DNA from: Candidatus Scalindua sp.
GTDB lineage: Bacteria > Planctomycetota > Brocadiia > Brocadiales > Scalinduaceae
NCBI GenBank assembly: GCA_021776915.1
Contig: JAIQZU010000074.1
Location: 1 to 64,000 of the forward strand
Reading direction: 5' to 3'
DNA: 64,000 bases
Shown here: one piece after another, positions 17,923-25,708 of the stretch
Layout of the letters: each line of letters begins with the position of its first letter
Numbering within the stretch: the stretch's first letter is position 1
Made by a program: the position numbers and the translations under genes
The notes under the pieces: model-generated
Database searches by the model: none
Told to the model about the DNA's origin: nothing
What the model saw: only the letters and a program-made list of their open reading frames with translations

Positions 17923-19581
17923 TTATTTGTCTTGAATATGCTTTGACATCTTTTGCACGGAAATGTCATTTATTGAAAATTCACGCCAACCTTTCAGGTT
18001 ATCAATACGCAGAATTTTATTCTTTTTATATGCGAATCCAATAAAGTTACCCTCCAGATCAACAATCTGATCGCCCTTTACAATATATTCTGCATAGTTG
18101 CCGGTACCGCGAAATCCCTCATTATCAAAATATAACTCATCTCCTGTGATCATTAATAGATGGTCTCTTTTGAAAATAAAAAAATCACGGCTAATACCAC
18201 GAATCCTGTCCATAACTCCCAATTGCTTTTGACTGCGTATGGAAAACAATACAGGCATGTACGATGAAAATTTATTTGTTTTACCAACAGGTAAACAGTA
18301 CTTGACGCCGGCATTAATCACCAACGCTGCGATTTCCGCATCTCCTGGCTTAATGTAAACCTTTGTAACAGGTTTGCCATTAGCAATTATGCTATATGAA
18401 GCATAATGATCGGGTGTTAACAACGAGCCTAATCCAATCCGGTCTAATGGTACAAAGATTACATGGTCATCTCCCATCTTGACCGGAAGCCCCTGCATAG
18501 TGAACACTTTCCTGCTAACGCTTTCTAAGCGGTTACCATAGTCAATTGTTATAGTAAACTGTGTTAATTTATCTAAAATATTTTCACTATAAGCTTTGTC
18601 AGAGGTTTGTGTAATACTCTTTATTGTTGATATTACCTTTGCGGTTTCACTTTTAGCAACGCTTGCAACCTTTAAAGCACTTGCTTCTGCCTTCCTGGCT
18701 TTTTCTTCATTTCTCCGTGCGATCTCCTTTAAGCTCTCGGCTTTTTCTGCTAATTTGAGTGCGATAGTTTCACTTTCCTTAGCTTTTTCAGCTTTTAACC
18801 TCTCATCCTTCGCAATTCTTCTGGCAATCTCTTCGTTTTTCTCAGCCTCTTCTGCTTTCAGCCGGGCCTCTTCCGCAATTCTACGAGCTATCTCTTCATT
18901 TTTCCTGGCCTCCTCTGCTTTTAATTGAGCCTCCCTTGCAATTCTTCTCAACTCCTCCTCATTGTCTTCAGCTTTTTCCGCCTCTAATTTAGCCTCTTCT
19001 ACAATTTTGATCACAAACTGTTCCTTCTTCTTCGCTTCTAATCGTAACTCCTCAGCAGTTATTAAGGCTTTCTGCTCATTCTTCTTAGCCTTTTCTGCTT
19101 CTAACTGCATTTCCTCAGCAGCTTTTAACGCTCTCAGTTCGCTCTCCCTGGCCTTTTCAGATTCCACTTGTGTCTCTTTCGCAATTTTCAAAGCGTTTTG
19201 CTCTTTCTCCTGAGACTTCTGTATTAGCTTATCTAACTCCTCCTTTCTGTTGATAGTCTTTGACAATGCAATTTCAGTCTGCGACGCCTTTTCCTTTTCA
19301 ACATTTACCAATTGCATTGCTTTTTCGGTCTCAGTTTCAGCAGTCAAGATTAATTGCAAGGCTTGCTCCTTTTCCTTATCCAATACAGAAACTCTGTTTT
19401 TTAATTCCAGGACATGTCCTTTAGATATTTCCGAATCCTGGTCTGCCTGAATCTTAGCCTCTTTTAATTTATTATAATCATCAACGGTTAAAAAACTGTT
19501 ATTAAATGGGTTAACCTGGCTAAGTGTGGTCAGGTATAGAATCAAGAAGATGTCACACATTCCGACAAGAAACATTCTCAT
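17923..19581 (-). CDS. MotB/ExbD-like single-span protein with long coiled coil
   Basis: A 552-residue protein. Residues 3-22 form one membrane span with an aspartate at position 10 (GMCDIFLILYLTTLSQ), as in the proton-channel helix of MotB and ExbD. Residues about 45-330 are continuous coiled coil with repeated EEARLKAEEAEKNEE-like units of 22-30 residues. The last 210 residues are a beta-rich domain I do not recognise; it is not an OmpA-like peptidoglycan-binding domain. AGGAGGT before the ATG overlaps the end of the MotA-like gene, so translation is coupled. It probably works with that protein as an ion-driven complex; this is inferred. Confidence 0.65.
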   Translation of the reverse strand: MRMFLVGMCDIFLILYLTTLSQVNPFNNSFLTVDDYNKLKEAKIQADQDSEISKGHVLELKNRVSVLDKEKEQALQLILTAETETEKAMQLVNVEKEKASQTEIALSKTINRKEELDKLIQKSQEKEQNALKIAKETQVESEKARESELRALKAAEEMQLEAEKAKKNEQKALITAEELRLEAKKKEQFVIKIVEEAKLEAEKAEDNEEELRRIAREAQLKAEEARKNEEIARRIAEEARLKAEEAEKNEEIARRIAKDERLKAEKAKESETIALKLAEKAESLKEIARRNEEKARKAEASALKVASVAKSETAKVISTIKSITQTSDKAYSENILDKLTQFTITIDYGNRLESVSRKVFTMQGLPVKMGDDHVIFVPLDRIGLGSLLTPDHYASYSIIANGKPVTKVYIKPGDAEIAALVINAGVKYCLPVGKTNKFSSYMPVLFSIRSQKQLGVMDRIRGISRDFFIFKRDHLLMITGDELYFDNEGFRGTGNYAEYIVKGDQIVDLEGNFIGFAYKKNKILRIDNLKGWREFSINDISVQKMSKHIQDK

Positions 19582-19587
19582 ATTATC

Positions 19588-20145
19588 TCACACCTCCTCT
19601 AAAACAACAGGAGCTGACGCCTCAGGTAAAGGAACAATAATCATATATTTTGCAAATAAATGCAATAGAATGCCGGTTATAGTGGAAATATATGCCAGTG
19701 GAGCAGATAGCGTACCGGTCATAAACTGAGTTAAACATACGCCCAGCAAAGACCCAAGCAATCCAAAGTACATAGGCATTTCACATAAGAATGTGATCTC
19801 TCTCATTTGTTTCCGGTTTAGGCGTTTCCTCTTTGCTTTTTGTGAAGCAACAAGTACTGGAAACGTTTGTAACGCCCCAAATGCAGCAAGTAGTATCAAA
19901 ATCCATTTAGAAGTAACGAATGAAGAATTGCTTGTACTTTGTGGATTTGTATCTATGAGAAATTGAGACTTAGTGTCTGTCTGAGGTTTAAAATCTGAAG
20001 TTGGCCGCGGTGAGATTACAAGATAACCGATAGACCCCAGCAGCAATACAAAAATTATTAAAAGAGGTACAAAAATATGGGCCGTCCCTGAACTGGCGTC
20101 AGTTGAGGTTATATTTTTTTTAACATTATCTGTATAATTAGCCAC
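19588..20145 (-). CDS. MotA/TolQ/ExbB-like membrane protein
   Basis: A 185-residue protein with four predicted membrane spans (about 24-46, 82-100, 124-143, 149-172) and a basic cytoplasmic loop between spans 2 and 3. The last two spans, with MYFGLLGSLLGVC and APLAYISTITGILLHL, resemble the channel-lining helices of MotA/ExbB (a GLLGTxxG turn, then a small-residue and threonine-rich helix). It starts with GTG after AAAGGAG. The partner gene starts six bases after its stop. It lacks the large cytoplasmic domain of MotA. Confidence 0.6.
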   Translation of the reverse strand: MANYTDNVKKNITSTDASSGTAHIFVPLLIIFVLLLGSIGYLVISPRPTSDFKPQTDTKSQFLIDTNPQSTSNSSFVTSKWILILLAAFGALQTFPVLVASQKAKRKRLNRKQMREITFLCEMPMYFGLLGSLLGVCLTQFMTGTLSAPLAYISTITGILLHLFAKYMIIVPLPEASAPVVLEEV

Positions 20146-20222
20146 TGTTTGTTCTCTCCTTTCCTTAGTTATAGAAGAAAATAATGCAACTGAATAATTG
20201 TACCTTTTTCGCTGACTATTTC

Positions 20223-20240
20223 AAACTGTTAAAACAGTTT
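20223..20240. promoter_or_regulatory. 18-base palindrome upstream of MotA/B-like operon
   Basis: AAACTGTT-AA-AACAGTTT lies about 78 bases before the GTG start of the MotA-like gene and 49 bases beyond the glcF stop. It could be an operator or a transcription end signal for glcF, though no T-run follows. Confidence 0.35.
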
Positions 20241-20288
20241 CTCCTTTTATTTTAGTAATTAGCGTGCGCACAAAACAACTCCATTTTG

Positions 20289-21533
20289 TCATTTTTCTTT
20301 ATTAATACCACTGTCTACCAGCGCCTTTTGAAGTATTTGTATTGAATGGGTAGTTTTTATTTTAGAATTCTTGCCGGCAAATCCATCTGCTATCTGCATT
20401 ACACAACCCGGGCAGTTAGTCGCAACGGTATCTGCCCCGCTTCTTTCAATCGAAGCCACTTTCCTCTCAAGCATCTTCAGTGTTAAATCATAATGGATTA
20501 TGGTAAATATTCCGCCGCCGCCACAGCACGCACCGGCCTGATCCATCTCAACAAAATCAGAAGATTTCTTCAAGACATTTCTTGGCTCATCTGATATTCC
20601 GCGTACCCACAAAAGATGGCAGGGATCATGATAGGTCACTTTTTCGTCAATAGGCTTTGTTTCGTATTCATCACCACAATATTTGTCAATAAACTCTGAT
20701 ATATCATATATCTTATCTGACATAGACTGCCATGACGGACCCAGCGTACGCAGGTAATCCATTTTAATAGCCTTGGTACAGGTTGCACAGGCGGTCACTA
20801 TTGCATCGAGCTTCTGTGATTCAAACACCTCTTTATTTACGTCGGCCAGTTTCTTGGTGGATTTAAAATCCCCCATTGTAGATGAAGGAGTGCCGCAACA
20901 CAACTGGCCTTGTGGCACAACCACCTCTATGTTCATCCTGTTAAGTACATCAACTACCGCTTCCGCTATATCAACATAAATATAATTAATTAAGCATCCC
21001 GTGAACAGGCCTACCCGCATCTTAGGGTTCTTTAATTTCTTTGTCTTACGAAATTTTTGCAATGCAGTCTTCTTAGCTAAAGTAGGTATCCACCTCTTAC
21101 CCATAAAGAGGAGCGGTAGATGGCGCATCTGTCCTCTCCTTTTCATAGGTATGAGCCACTGGATTTTAGAGCTTACTTTCAGCATCAGGTCAAATAGTAT
21201 CCTTCTTGGTAATATGTATCTGAAGATTATCCTTGGCAACAAAGGTATGCCCATATTCTCAGCTACTCCGCTGAGCAAGGCCGAAATGATTACCTCATAA
21301 TCTACTCCTGAAGGACAAACCGTTCGGCATCTCATACACTTTTTGCAGGAATACACATAGTCACGCAGCTTGTCAGTGTAAACTATCTGTTTATCTCGCA
21401 GGGCCTCGGCAAGGCTGATGCGGCCGCGCGAAACCATTGACTCATCACCGGTTTCCAGAAAAACCGGGCAAACGGTATGACACTTACCACATTTCGAACA
21501 TTTATCGACTTCTGTTTTCCAATCTGTACTCAT
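20289..21533 (-). CDS. glcF: Glycolate oxidase iron-sulfur subunit-like protein
   Basis: A 414-residue electron-transfer subunit. Two 4Fe-4S motifs (CSKCGKCHTVCP near residue 10 and CKKCMRCRTVCPSG near 60) are followed by two CCG domains (CCGTPSS and CCGGGG). It should accept electrons from the FAD subunits encoded upstream during oxidation of glycolate, lactate or a related 2-hydroxyacid. ATG at 21533 is the start: the ten codons before it are repeat sequence, and that repeat supplies AAGGAG eight bases upstream. The exact substrate is unknown. Confidence 0.9.
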   Translation of the reverse strand: MSTDWKTEVDKCSKCGKCHTVCPVFLETGDESMVSRGRISLAEALRDKQIVYTDKLRDYVYSCKKCMRCRTVCPSGVDYEVIISALLSGVAENMGIPLLPRIIFRYILPRRILFDLMLKVSSKIQWLIPMKRRGQMRHLPLLFMGKRWIPTLAKKTALQKFRKTKKLKNPKMRVGLFTGCLINYIYVDIAEAVVDVLNRMNIEVVVPQGQLCCGTPSSTMGDFKSTKKLADVNKEVFESQKLDAIVTACATCTKAIKMDYLRTLGPSWQSMSDKIYDISEFIDKYCGDEYETKPIDEKVTYHDPCHLLWVRGISDEPRNVLKKSSDFVEMDQAGACCGGGGIFTIIHYDLTLKMLERKVASIERSGADTVATNCPGCVMQIADGFAGKNSKIKTTHSIQILQKALVDSGINKEK

Positions 21534-21537
21534 TATC

Positions 21538-21588
21538 TGGACTCCTTGCGAAAGCAAGGTCATGTTCCTCTCTTTCGAGAGGACTCCA
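21538..21588. repeat. Palindromic repeat, family 1 (copy b, short form)
   Basis: Two small hairpins, CCTTGCGAAAGCAAGG (21544-21559) and CCTCTCTTTCGAGAGG (21567-21582), flanked by TGGACTCC and GGACTCCA. It fills the gap between glcD copy 2 and glcF and overlaps the glcF ribosome binding site. Unlike copies c, d and f it lacks the inner module. Confidence 0.85.
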
Positions 21589-21591
21589 TTT

Positions 21592-22998
21592 CTAAATAAA
21601 CATCTTGCCGGGATTCATAATCCCCTTCGGATCAAAAAAGCCCTTAAATCTTTTCATAATTGCCAATTCTTTAGGTGAAATCTCTAACTCCATAAATTGA
21701 GACTTCTTATTTCCTATTCCGTGTTCGCCTGAAATAGTTCCCCCAACCGCGACTACTTCCCTCATAATCTTATTTACAATACTCTCCGCTAACGCCGCCT
21801 GGCCGGGATCGTCATTATACATTATGTTTACGTGTATATTGCCGTCTCCTATGTGTCCAAAGTTTGCGATATAAATTGTCTGGTGTTCGTTTATCTGATC
21901 AACCTTCTGCAATATTTCCTTTATCTTACTTCTGGGCACACAGATATCTTCGTTAATTTTGTGTGGAGCAATATTGTACAATGCGGGAGAAATCGAACGC
22001 CTTACAGCCCATATAGACTCCCTCTCCCTTGGTGTTTCCGCCACTTTAGTTTTAAAGGCTTTCTTTTCCTTACACGCATTCTCGACTACAGGCAATTCAT
22101 GGCTTATACTTTCCTCGGTCCCATCAATATCAATTAATAATAACGCTTTTACGTCCTCACCAATGGGCGCTTCGCCATATCCCCGTACGGCACTAATTGT
22201 CATCTGGTCCATAAATTCCAGTGTACGCGGTAAAATATTATTATCTATAATCAGATCAGCAGCATCAATAGCATCATCTCTGTCACTGAAATAAGCAGCC
22301 AGGGTTTCAATTTTCTTAGGTTTTGGAATAAGTTTCACAGTTATTCTGGTAAAGACCCCCAACGTTCCTTCAGAACCTATAAAAAGCCTGGTCAGGTCAT
22401 AGCCGGTAACACTCCTTAATGTCTTTCTGCCTGTGTTAATCACTGATCCATCCGAAAGGACTATCTCGAGAGCAAGTATATAATCCCGCGTCACTCCATA
22501 TTTCAACCCCGTTATCCCGCCTGCACATTCAGCAACGTTACCTCCAATAGTTGAAAATGCAGCACTCGAAGGGTCTGGTGGATAGAAGAGATCAAACTTT
22601 GCAATTTCGTCCTGAAAATGTTTTGTAACTACACCCGGTTCAACCGTTGCAACAAAATCCTCAGGACAGATCTCAATTATTCTGTTCATACTCTTTAAAT
22701 CAAGAACAATCCCACCCATAAGCGGCACTGCCCCACCGGTAAGCCCTGTACCCGCCCCCCTTGCATATATCGGTATTTCATATTTATTCGCAATCTTTAA
22801 TGTATTAGAAACATCGGATGTGCAGCCTGGCCTCACGACAATATCCGGAAGCGCCTTTTGCTTAGTGCCGTCATAAGAATAGCATATCCTATCTTCAATT
22901 GCCGACAGCACCTTTTCTCCTCCTAAAACCATGATTAGTTCATTGAGTACTTTCTGATGTTTCTTGCTTTCTGTTTTAGTTTTTTTAAAATGCTTCAT
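21592..22998 (-). CDS. glcD: FAD-linked 2-hydroxyacid dehydrogenase, GlcD-like, copy 2
   Basis: A 468-residue oxidase of the GlcD/lactate dehydrogenase family. The FAD-binding loop is GAGTGLTGGAVPLMGG and the C-terminal cap ends ISGEHGIG...NPGKMFI. The start at 22998 matches the paralogue's N-terminus; a longer frame to 23139 only adds 47 residues translated from repeat DNA. It is paired with glcF 58 bases downstream. The substrate may be glycolate, D-lactate or another D-2-hydroxyacid. Confidence 0.9.
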   Translation of the reverse strand: MKHFKKTKTESKKHQKVLNELIMVLGGEKVLSAIEDRICYSYDGTKQKALPDIVVRPGCTSDVSNTLKIANKYEIPIYARGAGTGLTGGAVPLMGGIVLDLKSMNRIIEICPEDFVATVEPGVVTKHFQDEIAKFDLFYPPDPSSAAFSTIGGNVAECAGGITGLKYGVTRDYILALEIVLSDGSVINTGRKTLRSVTGYDLTRLFIGSEGTLGVFTRITVKLIPKPKKIETLAAYFSDRDDAIDAADLIIDNNILPRTLEFMDQMTISAVRGYGEAPIGEDVKALLLIDIDGTEESISHELPVVENACKEKKAFKTKVAETPRERESIWAVRRSISPALYNIAPHKINEDICVPRSKIKEILQKVDQINEHQTIYIANFGHIGDGNIHVNIMYNDDPGQAALAESIVNKIMREVVAVGGTISGEHGIGNKKSQFMELEISPKELAIMKRFKGFFDPKGIMNPGKMFI

Positions 22999-23034
22999 TG
23001 CTTTACCTGCTTTATTCTGAACTGTATTCGATTT

Positions 23035-23138
23035 CCTCTCTTTCGAGAGGATTCCAGTTTTGGACTCCTTGCGAAAAGTCCTCGGCGCTTTTTGTCCGGG
23101 GAAGCAAGGTCGCTTTCCTCTCTTTCGAGAGGACTCCA
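23035..23138. repeat. Palindromic repeat, family 1 (copy c, long form)
   Basis: Hairpin CCTCTCTTTCGAGAGG, then a CCTTGC...GCAAGG hairpin whose GAAA loop is expanded by GTCCTCGGCGC-TTTTT-GTCCGGGG, then a second CCTCTCTTTCGAGAGG. It separates the two glcD paralogues. This is the most complete copy in the window. Confidence 0.85.
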
Positions 23139-23140
23139 TC

Positions 23141-24541
23141 TTAAATAAAAATCTTTCCCGGGTTCATAATGCCTTTCGGATCAAACATCTTCTTCAGGTC
23201 TTTCATTATTTCAATCTCATGAGGCGCAAGCTCTAATCCTATAAATTCAGCCTTCGCATCTCCAACACCATGCTCTGACGTGATAGTTCCACCGATCAAT
23301 ACCACTTCCTTTAATATTTGAGATACCAGTTTGTGGACAGATAAATCCATTTCCTTTCCGTCATTATAAATTACGTTGAGGTGGATATGGCCTTCGCCAA
23401 TATGTCCGAACGCCGCCACCTGTATTGAATATGTCTTGCCGAGTTCATAAACTTTCTTTAATACCTCTCTAACCTTACTTCTCGGGACACAAAAATCATC
23501 GTTGAACTTCATCGAAGCAATTTTAAAGAGGGATGGGGAAACAGATTTCCTGACATCCCATAATGCGTCCCTTTCATCATCTGTTTTTGCAATTGAAGTT
23601 TTCAATGCACTGTTTTCCCTGCAGAGAGCTTCTATCCTGGAAATGTCATTTGCTACATTCTTTTCATTCCCGTCTACATCAATAAGCAAGAATGCCCCGG
23701 CTTCTTCCGGAATCGTTTCTTCCGCAGACCCTCTCACAGCGCCAATGCATGTTTTGTCTACAAATTCCAGTGAGCGAGGGTGTAGATGGTTTTTTACTAT
23801 TATTGAGTCTGTGGCATTCAGGACACTGTCAATATCTTTAAAATAAGACATAACGGTTCCTATCTTTGCCGGTAATGGTAACAGTTTTAATGTTATTTTT
23901 GTCAACACACCCAACGTCCCTTCAGACCCGACAAAAAATCTGGTTAAGTCGTACCCGGCTACACTCCTGAGTGTTTTACTCCCAGTATTTATGACCGAAC
24001 CATCAGGCAAGACGATTTCCAGGGCAAGGACATAGTCCCTCGTTACCCCATATTTCATCCCAGTCATCCCTCCAGTACATTCTGCCACGTTTCCTCCAAT
24101 AGTTGAGAATCCTGCACTCCCCGGTTCAGGCGGGTAAAAAAGTCGATGTTTTGCCGCTTCGTCCTGCAAATCTTTTGTAACAACACCGGGTTCTACGGTT
24201 ACTGTCAGGTCTCTTGCATTTAACTCTACTATCCTGTTCATATTTTTCAGATCCAGAGCAATGCCGCCTTTTATGGGAACAGACCCACCAGAGAGACCGG
24301 TTCCTGCTCCCCGCGGACAAATAGGAATGTTATGTTGATTTGCAATTGATACAGTATTTGATACCTGTTCTGTTGAATGAGGCCTGATCACCAGATCAGG
24401 AATAGACTTTTCCTTTGTAGCGTCAAAGGAATAACAGACCCTCTCCTCAATGTTATCAAAAACATTCTCCCTGCCAATGGCATCACAAAGTTCCTCAAAT
24501 ACCTTTGCCTGGATTTTATTATTATGGGTCTCTTGTTTCAT
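23141..24541 (-). CDS. glcD: FAD-linked 2-hydroxyacid dehydrogenase, GlcD-like, copy 1
   Basis: A 466-residue paralogue of the next gene, the same family and length. It shows CPRGAGTGLSGGSVPIKGG and TSEHGVG...NPGKIFI. Tandem duplication is likely; divergence is high enough that the two may differ in substrate or act as a GlcD/GlcE-like pair. The ATG at 24541 is preferred to a TTG one codon earlier. It is the first gene of the glcD-glcD-glcF operon. Confidence 0.9.
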   Translation of the reverse strand: MKQETHNNKIQAKVFEELCDAIGRENVFDNIEERVCYSFDATKEKSIPDLVIRPHSTEQVSNTVSIANQHNIPICPRGAGTGLSGGSVPIKGGIALDLKNMNRIVELNARDLTVTVEPGVVTKDLQDEAAKHRLFYPPEPGSAGFSTIGGNVAECTGGMTGMKYGVTRDYVLALEIVLPDGSVINTGSKTLRSVAGYDLTRFFVGSEGTLGVLTKITLKLLPLPAKIGTVMSYFKDIDSVLNATDSIIVKNHLHPRSLEFVDKTCIGAVRGSAEETIPEEAGAFLLIDVDGNEKNVANDISRIEALCRENSALKTSIAKTDDERDALWDVRKSVSPSLFKIASMKFNDDFCVPRSKVREVLKKVYELGKTYSIQVAAFGHIGEGHIHLNVIYNDGKEMDLSVHKLVSQILKEVVLIGGTITSEHGVGDAKAEFIGLELAPHEIEIMKDLKKMFDPKGIMNPGKIFI

Positions 24542-24543
24542 CA

Positions 24544-24557
24544 ACCTATTTATAGGT
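24544..24557. promoter_or_regulatory. Inverted repeat ACCTAT-TT-ATAGGT at glcD leader
   Basis: A six-base inverted repeat immediately before the first glcD start codon, overlapping its weak ribosome site. It may be an operator or a translation-control hairpin. Confidence 0.3.
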
Positions 24558-24830
24558 GGATTCGGACTGGTTGTCCTTCCTGCCAGACGGCAGACGGGAA
24601 TCTACCATACATTCATAAATAATTTCTCTCTCTCATACATAACACGACAAAAGTATTTTTTCCACATCTTTTTAAAACCATATTCGGCTAAGTAGATTTC
24701 GGGCAATTATTTATACAAAATATAACACAGACTATTTAATTGGTTTTTTAAAGTTTCATTTTATAGTATGCGTTTCTATAATTATATGAGAAATTCTTGA
24801 ACTAATCAGAGAACCTGCAGATACTATATA

Positions 24831-25550
24831 ATGAAGACAGTCGTAATATCAGATATTCATGGAAATCTGGAAGCCCTTCACAAGGTATCGGAATATATTG
24901 ACAAACTGGAAGGTGAAAAGCGAGTTGTCTGCCTTGGAGACATTATAGGTTATGGCCCAGACCCGGCTGAATGTTTCAAGGCAGTTGAATCACTCACAGA
25001 CAAAATTTGTCTCGGCAACCATGAATATGCTATCCTGAATGAAGATTTTGATTATCAAATGGTAAAATATGCGCGTGAAGCAATCAGATGGACGAGGGGC
25101 ATCCTGGGTGAAAAAATAAGAGAGGCAATCAGCAGGCTTCCTATTCAGATAGAGGAGGATAACATACTATACGTCCATGCATCACCGGACGACCCAATGC
25201 AATGGAAATATATTAGTAATGCCCGTAATGCATATTCAAGTTTGATAGAAATGAAACATTCTCTCTGCTTTGTCGGGCATTCGCATATCCCGGGGATATA
25301 TGCCTATAATGAATTACAGGGAGACAGCAATAAAGCAACTTTATCCTGGGATGATAAAACAATCATTAATGTCGGAAGTGTAGGGCAACCCCGTGACGGT
25401 TCCCCAATGCTGTCATTTGCAGTATTTGACGATGACAATTGGAGTGTAGAAATAATAAGATTAGAATATAACTATCAAGAGACAATGGCAAAAATTGAAA
25501 AAACCAATCTACCTTTATTTCTCGCCGAGAGACTTGCAAGAGGTGTATAA
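24831..25550 (+). CDS. Metallophosphoesterase (YfcE/calcineurin-like)
   Basis: A 239-residue phosphoesterase. The dimetal motifs are in order: SDIHGN (8-13), GDIIGYGPDP, GNHEYA, VHASPDD and GHSHIPG. Proteins of this type hydrolyse phosphodiesters or nucleotide polyphosphates; the real substrate cannot be read from sequence. It is divergent from the glcD operon across 285 bases, which contain a small CTGCC...GGCAG hairpin at 24580 and otherwise nothing I can name. A family 1 repeat begins five bases after its stop. Confidence 0.9.
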   Translation: MKTVVISDIHGNLEALHKVSEYIDKLEGEKRVVCLGDIIGYGPDPAECFKAVESLTDKICLGNHEYAILNEDFDYQMVKYAREAIRWTRGILGEKIREAISRLPIQIEEDNILYVHASPDDPMQWKYISNARNAYSSLIEMKHSLCFVGHSHIPGIYAYNELQGDSNKATLSWDDKTIINVGSVGQPRDGSPMLSFAVFDDDNWSVEIIRLEYNYQETMAKIEKTNLPLFLAERLARGV

Positions 25551-25554
25551 TCTT

Positions 25555-25652
25555 CCTCTCTTTCGAGAGGATTCCAGCTCTGGACTCCTTGCGAAAAGTC
25601 CTCGGCGCTTTTTGTCCGGGGAAGCAAGGTCGTGTTCCTCTCTATTCGAGAA
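25555..25652. repeat. Palindromic repeat, family 1 (copy d, long form)
   Basis: Same order as copy c, including the inner GTCCTCGGCGC module, but the last hairpin is decayed (CCTCTCTATTCGAG). It lies between the convergent phosphoesterase and dprA genes. Confidence 0.8.
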
Positions 25653-25708
25653 TTGATAAGAAAAGACATAAAAATTCGCAGCAACAATTGACAAATTGAC
25701 CTTCTTGC

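Noticed and set aside
17923-20145. Zorya-type defence system
   Set aside because: The MotA/MotB-like pair has no helicase or nuclease genes beside it and the partner lacks the OmpA domain, so a defence label is unsupported.
23035-23138. CRISPR array
   Set aside because: Repeats are dispersed and palindromic without regular spacers, and no cas gene is present.
22999-23139. A 47-residue N-terminal extension of the second GlcD-like protein
   Set aside because: It is repeat DNA translated in frame; the start at 22998 matches the N-terminus of the paralogue.
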